Shown here: positions 8,865-16,052 of the stretch, piece after piece
Layout: the number at the start of each line of letters is the position of its first letter
Position numbering within the stretch: position 1 is the first letter of the stretch
Assembly: GCA_900769145.1 (NCBI GenBank)
Contig: CAAGFN010000048.1
Span: 1-19,700, forward strand
Reading direction: 5' to 3'
DNA: 19,700 nucleotides
Source of the DNA: Rikenellaceae bacterium
GTDB lineage: Bacteria > Bacteroidota > Bacteroidia > Bacteroidales > UBA932
Notes under the pieces: model-generated
Databases searched by the model: none
Told to the model about the DNA's origin: nothing
What the model saw: only the letters and a program-made list of their open reading frames with translations
Position numbers and translations under genes: made by a program

Positions 8865-10367
8865 ATGAAAAAGTATTCAGTAATTCTGGCGGCTGCCGCA
8901 TTTCTGTTCGCAGCCTGCAACTCCGAGAAGGAAATTCCTGTCGTTGAGGTGAATATGACTTCATTCGGCTTTTATGCGGAGAACAATCCTGATGTTCTCA
9001 AGTCCGACTTTACAGTTGAGAATCCTTCATCGGAAATCAGTATTGTCCTTCCTTACGGCTTGCCGGAGGAAGCCCTCAAGTCTCTCGTGCCTTCTTTTGA
9101 AGTGACTGAAGGCGCTGTCGTTACGGTTGACGAAAATGTAGTTGAAAGCGGAGTCACTGCGGTCGATTTCTCTTATCCGGTCGAGTTCCTTGTCACTGTG
9201 AATGCGAAATCCAATGCGCAGTACACCGTCAAGGTTGCGATTTCAAGCCCTGCTTCATTCAGCCTTGCCGCTGTCGGCGCAGAAGCCGATTCCTTGACCA
9301 AGGGCCCGTTCATGGCGATTTCTCCAAAGGATGACAAGCCTTATTTCGCAGTTGCCCTGGATGCACCGTCTTCGGATGCTTATTATCCGGCCCTGTTCAA
9401 GTTCGATGAGTCTATCTCCAAGGTTTGCACAGTGGCGGAAATCCGTGCTGACCAGCCTACCATCGGCTTTTCTCCTGCGGGTGATCTTGTATTTGCATTC
9501 TACAATTATGTGAACAAGTTTGCCAATGTATATTCGGTCAGCGGTGGTTCCGCCTCTCTTCTTGGAGAGGACAACCTGCTGTACAGGCCTCTTACCAGCA
9601 GCGGATACCCGACAATAGGAGTATTGCCATTGTCTGCCAACAAGTTGTATGTTGCCTACGGTGTGTCTGCCGCATCCGGCAGTCTTGCCAAGAGGACTTT
9701 GAACCTTTGCCTTTGGGATGGCTCTTCATGGACACAGGAGAATTCTGTTGCCGGCCGCGAGGCAGGAGACTATGCCTATGAGGTGTTCACCAAGTTTGTG
9801 GGCGATGACCAGTATCTCATGCTGTTCAACCAGAATGACCAGAGCCTCTCTCTTTACAAACTTGGAGCGCAGTCCATCTCTACCGTATTTGAGAGGCTGA
9901 GATTCTATCTGGAAGATGGCACTACCCAGGCCAAGATCAATCTCTACGGCCTCAGGATGGACATTGCCCCGGACGGAACCCCATACATCCTCGCAGGTGT
10001 AGAAGCCTCATCCACCACTGGAAGCGGTTATTCTCCGGCAGTTTACAGATATGACCTTGAGACGAAGACCGTATCTGTAGTGGGCGGAGTGCTTTCATCA
10101 CTCGATGTCCAGACATCCAAGACTTTCGCCCTCGCACTTGGAGCCAACGATGTGCCTTATCTTGCATATGCTGACGGTACGACCAAGGCATTGACGGTTA
10201 CATACATTGATGCCAAGACAAAGACCTGGAGCACGCCTGTTGTCCTTTCTTCAGGAGAGGTGGAGAATATTATGATGGATTTCGCATCAGACGGAACCGG
10301 ATATATATCCTGCGCTGCTGATGATGCGGCTGGCAATTCATATATCAATCTGTACTCAACCAAGTAA
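8865..10367 (+). CDS. Surface lipoprotein: DUF5018-like domain plus beta-propeller, candidate ligand-binding protein
   Basis: This 500-residue protein starts at ATG 8865, 21 nt after the previous stop. The lipobox LFAAC gives lipidated Cys18. Residues about 31-127 match the DUF5018 pattern (FGFYAENNPDVLKSDF, ISIVLPYGLPEEALKSLVP, then FSYPVEFLVTVNAK and YTVKV). Residues about 133-498 carry repeated units with the pattern G-hydrophobic-P-Y-hydrophobic-A: PYFAVALD, PTIGFSPAGD, PTIGVLPLS, PYILAGVEA, PYLAYADG, GYISCAADD. These suggest a six- or seven-bladed propeller. No catalytic motif is apparent. Its place after the SusD genes suggests a SusE/F-like surface glycan-binding protein; this is inference. 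The next gene begins directly after its stop. Confidence 0.78.
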   Translation: MKKYSVILAAAAFLFAACNSEKEIPVVEVNMTSFGFYAENNPDVLKSDFTVENPSSEISIVLPYGLPEEALKSLVPSFEVTEGAVVTVDENVVESGVTAVDFSYPVEFLVTVNAKSNAQYTVKVAISSPASFSLAAVGAEADSLTKGPFMAISPKDDKPYFAVALDAPSSDAYYPALFKFDESISKVCTVAEIRADQPTIGFSPAGDLVFAFYNYVNKFANVYSVSGGSASLLGEDNLLYRPLTSSGYPTIGVLPLSANKLYVAYGVSAASGSLAKRTLNLCLWDGSSWTQENSVAGREAGDYAYEVFTKFVGDDQYLMLFNQNDQSLSLYKLGAQSISTVFERLRFYLEDGTTQAKINLYGLRMDIAPDGTPYILAGVEASSTTGSGYSPAVYRYDLETKTVSVVGGVLSSLDVQTSKTFALALGANDVPYLAYADGTTKALTVTYIDAKTKTWSTPVVLSSGEVENIMMDFASDGTGYISCAADDAAGNSYINLYSTK

Positions 10368-11495
10368 TTGAAAATTACCCGATATATCATTTCTCTGGCA
10401 TTGTCACTGCTTCCGTGCCTTTCGGGTCAGGTTCCGGGAATTTCCCGTGACCTGTCCGGCGGGCGGGGAGGCAAGGTCCTGAGAGTGGCTCTCGTGGGAG
10501 ACCCGCAGGTGGACAATGCCGGAGAATTGTATTATGCCAGGAATTCAGTCTTCAAGGAACTGGCGTCCAGAAAGGATTTGGATTTTGCCATATTCCTCGG
10601 GGATATAGTCAATGAAGCCCCGGAACTTCTTCCGCAGATGAAGGAAAGCCTTGACAGTCTTCCTTTTCCGTATTTCAGCATTCCCGGCAATCACGACGAT
10701 CCGGCTGTTTACAGGTCAGTTTTCGGATACCGTGATACCGCATTTGTCAGTTCCGGAATCAGGTTCATACTGATGGACAATTCTTCAGGGGAATTGACTG
10801 CCGAACAGAAACGGACTCTCCGATACCACCTCGAATTGCCTTCTGGACGGACTGTGCTCTGTACACATATTCCGTTGATTGTATGCCGGGACTCCTCGTT
10901 TGCTATTGTGGAAGGTTATGGGGACGTGCTTCTTGTCAGTGCCCACCTCCACCGTGTCTTCAGGGAAACATACCAGTCCGGAACAGAGGAGGTATCTGTC
11001 GGAGCAACGTGCGGAAGCTGGTGGAGAGGTCCTCTTGAAAATGGCATTCCACACGCTTTGATGAACTGTGGAGCCCCCAGGGGATATTTCGTCGCCGAAT
11101 TCGGCAGGAACGGTGACTACAGTTTGTCCTATAAGGCTGTCGGCAGGAATGAACATGAACAGGCGTCCGTGTCACGGATATCTGACAGCCTATATGTCAA
11201 TGTCTGGGGCGGTTCGCCCGACGGCAATGTGAGTGTAAGGCTCAAGTCCGGAGGTAAGACTGCCAGATTGCAGTGTGCCCCTTCCCGCTCGGTAGCTCCC
11301 GAGGTCCGTGAGGTGATAAGGAAAAATGCTGAAGCCGGGCCCCAATGGCGTAAGGAGCACAGGGCTGAATTCATCCCTCTGCGTAAACTGCCTTCTCGGC
11401 ATTTGTGGTCCTGCCCTGTCCCGGAAAATTCGGTATATGACAAGATTGTAGTCAGATACAGGGATAAAAGAATGAAATTCAAAGAGATATTATGA
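10368..11495 (+). CDS. Secreted calcineurin-like metallophosphoesterase with C-terminal domain, TTG start
   Basis: The 375-residue product begins at a TTG immediately after the preceding TAA. No usable ATG exists, and the TTG yields a proper signal peptide (KITRYIISLALSLLPCLSG), so the start is well supported. Metallophosphoesterase motifs appear in order: GDPQ (D45, Q47), GDIVNE (D79), GNHDD (N108, H109), THIP (H167), and SAHLH (H193, H195) in place of GHxH. Residues about 235-375 (GAPRGYFVAEF, LWSCPVPENSVYDKIVVRYRD) look like the C-terminal domain typical of Bacteroidetes calcineurin-like proteins. It should hydrolyse a phosphomono- or diester in the periplasm or at the surface using two metals. 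DPQ replaces the common DxH, an accepted family variant. It overlaps the next gene by 4 nt (ATGA). The substrate is unknown. Confidence 0.88.
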   Translation: MKITRYIISLALSLLPCLSGQVPGISRDLSGGRGGKVLRVALVGDPQVDNAGELYYARNSVFKELASRKDLDFAIFLGDIVNEAPELLPQMKESLDSLPFPYFSIPGNHDDPAVYRSVFGYRDTAFVSSGIRFILMDNSSGELTAEQKRTLRYHLELPSGRTVLCTHIPLIVCRDSSFAIVEGYGDVLLVSAHLHRVFRETYQSGTEEVSVGATCGSWWRGPLENGIPHALMNCGAPRGYFVAEFGRNGDYSLSYKAVGRNEHEQASVSRISDSLYVNVWGGSPDGNVSVRLKSGGKTARLQCAPSRSVAPEVREVIRKNAEAGPQWRKEHRAEFIPLRKLPSRHLWSCPVPENSVYDKIVVRYRDKRMKFKEIL

Positions 11496-13990
11496 ATATG
11501 ACAAAGTTGGAAGTATTGCTGATTGCTGTCCTGGCTCTTGTGCCGTTATCATTTACCGCATCCGGCAAGGCTGCGGCGGACTCGACATCCAAATCCGGAA
11601 GCAAATATGAGAAGACCTTCCTGAAGGACTCTTCCTGTAGTACATTTTCGTGCGAGGGTGGCTTTGTCAAGTTCCACAAGATTGGCAGTAAGCTATATAT
11701 GGAGCTGCCAGACAATGCTTTCAATAAAAGGATGCTGATTGCGTCGACTGTGACCGCCGTCAGTGACCCGGAAGTGCTACCGGTAGGGCACAAGCCTACC
11801 AGGCCCCTGTATGTGAGGTTTGATCGTCCGGACAGCCTTACTGTCAATCTTTGCGAGATAACTCTGCTCCCTGATTTTGACAAAACTGATCCTGCACTGG
11901 CTGCTGCTGTCAGGCGTACTACCTTGGATACAGTGCTCGAGACCTTTCCGTTGTTCTGCGAATCTCCGGATGGCAATGCGGTTATTGAAGTCACCTCTTT
12001 CTTCGGCGGCGGCAATGAGAAACTCGGCCCTGTCAAGTCGGGGACATCCAATTATGTCACCACCAAATTTACATTGAAAAAAGGTTCCGACCTTGTGACC
12101 GGAGTCAAGGTGTTCAATGACAATGCCACTGTCACCTCGTCCCATACCTATTCCATCAATTCGGATGTCCTCGGTCTTGTCAGCGTGAAAAAGGATGCTC
12201 CTTTCACGGTGACAACCACGCGTACAATCCTGATGCTCCCGGAAGAACCTATGCAATCCCGGAAAGCGGACTCCCGGATAGGCATTTTCCTGACAAACCG
12301 GAAACATCTTCAGGATGGCGGGCCGATAGACAAGTATTCTGTCATAAACCGTTGGCGTATAGAGCCTTCCGATACAGCCGCCTTTTTCCGTGGAGAAAAG
12401 GTTGAGCCCAAAAAACACATTGTCTTCTACATTGACGATGCTTTTCCGGCCAAATGGAAGAATGCGGCCGTCAGGGGAGTCCTGCGATGGAATTCCGCAT
12501 TTGAGGACATCGGATTCAAGGATGTCATCCAGGTCAGGGATTTTCCGGTTGATGATCCTGGGTTCGACCCGGACAATCTGAAATATTCCTGTATCCGCTA
12601 TGTGCCATCTACAGTTGCCAATGCAATGGGACCGTCCTGGGTTGACCCCCTGTCAGGTGAGATAATAAATGCCTCGGTGATAGTTTACAATGATGTGGTA
12701 TCTCTTGCGGGCGGATGGCGCTTCTGCCAGACGGGCCAGATTGACCCGAGGGCAAGAGCAGTGGAGATGCCCCAGGACCTGCTTGATGAAACAATGGAGT
12801 ATGTCCTTGCCCACGAAGTTGGACATTGTCTTGGATTCATGCATAATATGGCCGCATCCGCTGCCTATCCTACAGATTCATTAAGGAGCCCTTCATTTAC
12901 CCAGGCAAATGGCACTACGGCCTCGATAATGGATTATGCCAGATTCAATTATGTCGCCCAGCCAGAGGATACCGGAGTGTCTCTGGACCCTCCGTATCTC
13001 GGACCGTATGACCGTTTCCTTGTAAGATATGCCTACTCTTTCATACCCGGGAATGCCGATGAGATGATTGAACGCTGGGTGGACGCAAATGAGGGAAACC
13101 CGGTTTACAGATATGGCAAGCAACAGGTCAGTGCAAGATATGATCCGAGCGCAATAGAAGAAGACCTTGGTGATGACCCAATAAAGGCATCGGATTATGG
13201 AATTGCCAATCTCAAATACATAATCGCCCATAATGGAGAGTGGGTTGATGATTCAGCTGACCCGGACGGGCGGATACGCAGGGATCGTTACAAGTTGCTG
13301 GTAAAGCAGATGAGCCGTTATCTGTCTGCCGTATCGGCCAATGTCGGAGGAATTTACCTCAATGAGTCCAAGGCGGGGCTGACATCTGTCGAGCCGGCCG
13401 CTGCAGTGCCTGCCGGGGTCCAGAGGAAATCATTGCAGTGGGTGCTGGATAATCTGCTTGACATTGACTGGCTTTCGGCGGAAGCCGCCTCCTGTCCGAA
13501 AATACTTGCCGTTGATGAGGCTGACATCCTTGTCTTCAATACAGCTTCCGATTTGTTTTCGACTTGGGAAAATGTCATCATCAGTTCTTATATAGCCGGT
13601 GATAAGGGATTTACACTTGTTGACTGGCTTGAGGCCATTGATGGTGTTATATGGCGAGGGAGACTCACTCCTGAACGGATGACGCTCCAGAAGATATATG
13701 TCACGTCTCTCGTCAATGCTGCATCCAAGAAGACAAGTATATCCAAATTGTCGCTTCTTTCGGATGATTCTTTTACGGATGCCCCGAGGCCTAACGATTC
13801 TTTCGGCCAGGCTGGGTACGGTTGGCAGGCCAAGGTCAATATCAAGGCTCTCAACAATTCAAAGGAGCTGTTCTCATTTGAATTGGACGAATTGCGGCAC
13901 CGTCTTGCAAAACTTCTTCGTTCTGCTAATACGGAGGTCGCAAAAGCGCATTATTTATCCTTGATCAATGCGATAGAAGCAGGGGCTTAG
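11492..13990 (+). CDS. Secreted zinc metalloprotease, metzincin type (DUF5118/DUF5117/DUF4953 family)
   Basis: This 832-residue protein starts at the ATG overlapping the phosphoesterase stop. A second ATG lies 6 nt downstream. The N-terminus (KLEVLLIAVLALVPLSFTASG) is a signal peptide. Residues about 35-90 fit DUF5118 (GFVKFHKIGSKLYMELPD) and about 95-280 fit DUF5117 (PLYVRFDRPDSLTV, SNYVTTKFTLKKG). The catalytic region carries HEVGHCLGFMH with H441, E442, H445 and H451, plus a Met-turn SIMDY at M480. Both are diagnostic of metzincins and intact. The C-terminal region (about 500-832) is the usual long extension. It should cleave proteins or peptides outside the cytoplasm. As last gene of the susC operon it suggests peptide-bond cleavage in the ligand, such as glycoprotein processing, or maturation of operon partners. 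Its stop overlaps the opposing gene's stop. Confidence 0.9.
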   Translation: MNMTKLEVLLIAVLALVPLSFTASGKAAADSTSKSGSKYEKTFLKDSSCSTFSCEGGFVKFHKIGSKLYMELPDNAFNKRMLIASTVTAVSDPEVLPVGHKPTRPLYVRFDRPDSLTVNLCEITLLPDFDKTDPALAAAVRRTTLDTVLETFPLFCESPDGNAVIEVTSFFGGGNEKLGPVKSGTSNYVTTKFTLKKGSDLVTGVKVFNDNATVTSSHTYSINSDVLGLVSVKKDAPFTVTTTRTILMLPEEPMQSRKADSRIGIFLTNRKHLQDGGPIDKYSVINRWRIEPSDTAAFFRGEKVEPKKHIVFYIDDAFPAKWKNAAVRGVLRWNSAFEDIGFKDVIQVRDFPVDDPGFDPDNLKYSCIRYVPSTVANAMGPSWVDPLSGEIINASVIVYNDVVSLAGGWRFCQTGQIDPRARAVEMPQDLLDETMEYVLAHEVGHCLGFMHNMAASAAYPTDSLRSPSFTQANGTTASIMDYARFNYVAQPEDTGVSLDPPYLGPYDRFLVRYAYSFIPGNADEMIERWVDANEGNPVYRYGKQQVSARYDPSAIEEDLGDDPIKASDYGIANLKYIIAHNGEWVDDSADPDGRIRRDRYKLLVKQMSRYLSAVSANVGGIYLNESKAGLTSVEPAAAVPAGVQRKSLQWVLDNLLDIDWLSAEAASCPKILAVDEADILVFNTASDLFSTWENVIISSYIAGDKGFTLVDWLEAIDGVIWRGRLTPERMTLQKIYVTSLVNAASKKTSISKLSLLSDDSFTDAPRPNDSFGQAGYGWQAKVNIKALNNSKELFSFELDELRHRLAKLLRSANTEVAKAHYLSLINAIEAGA

Positions 13991-14874
13991 GGCTGAATAA
14001 CTCCGAACCGGTACCGAATTTTCCATTCAGCACTTTCGCCCGGCCCGATATGGAACCTGATGTACGGTTCCAGGCAGGCGACTTCATGATTGCACCAGAA
14101 TACGGCGTAGTCCATTGTGGCATCGGATGATACATCCACGGTCAGACCCTTGGCCCTGTTCAGGAGGCGGAATGAGTAATTGCGTTGATGTTCAGGACCT
14201 TGCAGGTCGCCCATGAAGACGCTTTCCCCCGGCTCTAGGTCCCGTGTGAATCTTATGCCGCTGTCCGTGAGATGAACGCAGTCATATTCGCTGCGCCAAT
14301 GTCCTGCAGGTCTGAATGGCAGGTCGAACTCTGTGTCCTTGCCTGTGAACGCTCCGTCCAGGACGAAAAAATTATGGTTGTAAGCCTGGAAATCCAAAGC
14401 TTCCGGCCCGAGATTGCACAACTTGTGTTCTATGACCAGGTCGCCGTCATCATCAATGGAAACCTTTTTGACGTAGTCGTAGCAATATTTTCCGTAGTTG
14501 AGCTTCTGTCCGAAAACGGCGCTGCTCACATTGTTGCTGAAACTCCGCTCACCTTCATCAATAACCTCATACAACTTGAACCTGTCGTAGGGCTCCGCAT
14601 TCTTCTTGAGAATTCCTACTCCAATCTTCAGGAAGCCTTCCCCGACTCCTGCTTCTTCATATCCTATCTGGGTAAATTCCTCGGCAGGGCCTCCTACAGC
14701 ATCGTGCTTCAGCGGATCATACTGGAGAAACCATTGGCTGACATACCGCCTGCCGGCGCTGCTCAACGAAAGGATAATGCCGCTCCTGTCAAAACGTGTT
14801 CCCCTGTAATAAGGATTTTCAATGTCCTCGCGGACCAAGCCGAGACTTGTCGGGCCATTGTGCAGTTCAATCAT
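13987..14874 (-). CDS. Aldose 1-epimerase/galactose mutarotase-like protein
   Basis: From the ATG at 14874-14872 the product has 295 residues. A longer frame to 14922 exists, but it would run 49 nt into the regulator gene. The chosen start gives a TGATG one-base overlap with the regulator stop. The protein has no signal peptide and is cytoplasmic. Mutarotase-like marks are GTRFDRSG near residue 27, a GGPAEEF block, an Asn-His-Asn in AYNHNFF (H167), and CLEPYIRFHIGPGE (E269) near the C-terminus, followed by WKIRYRF. H167 and E269 are the plausible catalytic pair of the superfamily. It probably interconverts sugar anomers for the adjacent isomerase, or acts as a related sugar-binding enzyme. 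The exact sugar is unknown. Confidence 0.72.
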   Translation of the reverse strand: MIELHNGPTSLGLVREDIENPYYRGTRFDRSGIILSLSSAGRRYVSQWFLQYDPLKHDAVGGPAEEFTQIGYEEAGVGEGFLKIGVGILKKNAEPYDRFKLYEVIDEGERSFSNNVSSAVFGQKLNYGKYCYDYVKKVSIDDDGDLVIEHKLCNLGPEALDFQAYNHNFFVLDGAFTGKDTEFDLPFRPAGHWRSEYDCVHLTDSGIRFTRDLEPGESVFMGDLQGPEHQRNYSFRLLNRAKGLTVDVSSDATMDYAVFWCNHEVACLEPYIRFHIGPGESAEWKIRYRFGVIQP

Positions 14875-15896
14875 CAGAATGTGTTCCTTTTGTTCATCTT
14901 GAAGTCTATGTGCTTCTTCCACAATGTCTTGGCATTGACCATCCTGGCTATTTCGCGCCCCATTTCATTGAAATCGGTGGATATGGTTGTCAAACCGTTC
15001 AGGACAACCCGGTCGATAGGGGAGTCATTGTAGGAGATAATATAATAGTCGGTGCCCACTCTCATTCCTTTGGCATTGTCCACCAGAGAGATGAGGCCCG
15101 GGTCTAGCTGGCTGGTAAGAACGAGGAAGACATCGCCCTTGTTGACTTTTTCCGGGGCGCAGCTCATAAACTCGGCCTCGAGGCCGTTCTCATCGCAGAA
15201 TTCGCTGATTTTCTTCTTGATCAGTGATCCGTAGAGGGATGCCGGAAGTGTGATGACATTGAGCTTTCCGATTGATTTCAATTTCAACAGGCCCTGCTCC
15301 AGACCTGAAGCGACGTCATTCTCGAAATCTTGGTAGGCCGCACCGAAATTGCCTATCATTCCCGGCATCAGCCGGTCCACGATTATCAGCTTCTGGTTCG
15401 GAATCCTCTTTATTATCTTCATCGCCCTTTCCTGAACATCCGGATCAAGGCTGAAATGAGGGGAGACTATATAATAGTCGAACCGGCCCAGGTTCTCGTT
15501 GATGAAATATTCGAACAGGGACAGGTCCTGGTTGAACAGCAGAATGGTATCCTCTGACTTGATGTTCAGCACCTGATGGAAGCCGTGGACAATTTCCTGC
15601 TTGTAGATGCTGAACTTGTCCATCAGGAAAAGGATTGATACACTGTCCTTTGTAGAGTTGTCAGCGACATAGAAGCCTTTGCCCTGCTTTGCCTCGAGGA
15701 TGCCGTTCTTGCTGAGAATGTTGTAAGCCCTTTTAACTGTCTCCTTGGAAATGCGGAGTTCTTCCGCGAGCGCATTCATGGACGGAACCAGCTCACCTGG
15801 CTTGAGGCTGCCTTTCCTTACGGCCTCGGTAACCACATCCACGAGCTGGCGGTAAACGGCGGCCTTGCTGTTCGTATCAATGTTGAATCGAATCAT
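14874..15896 (-). CDS. GntR-type transcriptional regulator with LacI-like effector domain
   Basis: This 340-residue protein reads leftward from ATG 15896-15894. Residues about 12-77 are a GntR winged helix-turn-helix (YRQLVDVVTEAVRKGSLKPG, PSMNALAEELRISKETVKRA, KQGKGFYV). Residues about 85-335 resemble a periplasmic-binding-protein fold as in LacI regulators (ILFLMDKFSIYKQEIVHGF, DYYIVSPHF, KLIIVDRLMPG, TTISTDFNEMGREIA). Sugar regulators of this layout occur in Bacteroidetes, for example the GntR-type FucR of Bacteroides. It lies divergent to the MFS/isomerase operon and upstream of the mutarotase. It most likely represses or activates that operon in response to the substrate or its phosphorylated product. 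Palindromes in the intergenic region are candidate operators. Confidence 0.88.
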   Translation of the reverse strand: MIRFNIDTNSKAAVYRQLVDVVTEAVRKGSLKPGELVPSMNALAEELRISKETVKRAYNILSKNGILEAKQGKGFYVADNSTKDSVSILFLMDKFSIYKQEIVHGFHQVLNIKSEDTILLFNQDLSLFEYFINENLGRFDYYIVSPHFSLDPDVQERAMKIIKRIPNQKLIIVDRLMPGMIGNFGAAYQDFENDVASGLEQGLLKLKSIGKLNVITLPASLYGSLIKKKISEFCDENGLEAEFMSCAPEKVNKGDVFLVLTSQLDPGLISLVDNAKGMRVGTDYYIISYNDSPIDRVVLNGLTTISTDFNEMGREIARMVNAKTLWKKHIDFKMNKRNTF

Positions 15897-15928
15897 GGGA
15901 TTTTCGGAATACTTAACTTTGGTATAGT

Positions 15929-15957
15929 CAAATATACTACATTTTTCTCAAAATCAA
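15929..15957 (-). promoter_or_regulatory. Promoter of the GntR regulator/mutarotase operon
   Basis: On the - strand, TATATTTG occupies 15936-15929, an exact match to the Bacteroidetes -7 consensus TAnnTTTG. TTG at 15957-15955 lies 18 nt upstream as a near-consensus -33. The start would fall near 15922, about 26 nt before the ATG. The inverted repeat GTATA-N6-TATAC (15922-15937) covers the -7 box and start site and could be an autoregulatory operator. Confidence 0.5.
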
Positions 15958-15995
15958 GCACTTCAGGACAATATTTGCAAATTTTGTCAAAATAC

Positions 15996-16010
15996 TGTGG
16001 TGTGGTGTGG
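15996..16010. repeat. Pentanucleotide tandem repeat (TGTGG)3
   Basis: Three perfect copies of TGTGG run at 15996-16010. They cover the position where the -33 element of the MFS promoter should be. Nothing else in the window has a comparable run. Confidence 0.7.
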
Positions 16011-16029
16011 TATTTATGAGAAAAAGTGC

Positions 16030-16037
16030 TATATTTG
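16030..16037 (+). promoter_or_regulatory. -7 box of the MFS/isomerase operon promoter
   Basis: TATATTTG at 16030-16037 matches TAnnTTTG exactly and lies 15 nt upstream of the ATG at 16053, predicting a very short leader of about 9 nt. At the -33 position there is no TTTG but the G-rich TGTGG repeat. The promoter may therefore be weak or depend on an activator. Confidence 0.55.
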
Positions 16038-16052
16038 CAAAAATTAAAAATT

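Larger units (their letters stand above)
15973..16041. promoter_or_regulatory. Pair of TTTGCAAA palindromes, candidate operators for the GntR regulator
   Basis: The 11-bp sequence ATATTTGCAAA occurs at 15971-15981 and again at 16031-16041, exactly 60 bp apart. Each contains the self-complementary TTTGCAAA, and the first is extended to ATTTGCAAAT (15973-15982). The second copy overlaps the -7 box of the MFS promoter, where a bound protein would block transcription. AT-rich chance occurrence is possible, but the 60-bp spacing and promoter overlap argue for function. Confidence 0.45.

Noticed and set aside
11479..12051. 190-residue open frame on the - strand
   Set aside because: It is antisense to the N-terminal part of the metalloprotease, low in complexity (Ser/Thr/Leu rich) and without motifs.
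14006..14016. CGGTACCG palindrome near the convergent stops as a terminator
   Set aside because: It is a short self-complementary sequence with no loop and no T-tract on either strand.
14875..14922. N-terminal extension of the mutarotase frame
   Set aside because: The 16 extra charged residues are not family-like and overlap the regulator. The TGATG junction at 14874 is the better start.
14272..15033. 253-residue open frame on the + strand
   Set aside because: It runs antisense across the mutarotase/GntR junction. Both - strand genes have clear motifs, and this frame has no recognisable features or promoter.
16026..16052. Upstream start for the MFS transporter
   Set aside because: It overlaps the -7 promoter box, so the transcript would start after it.
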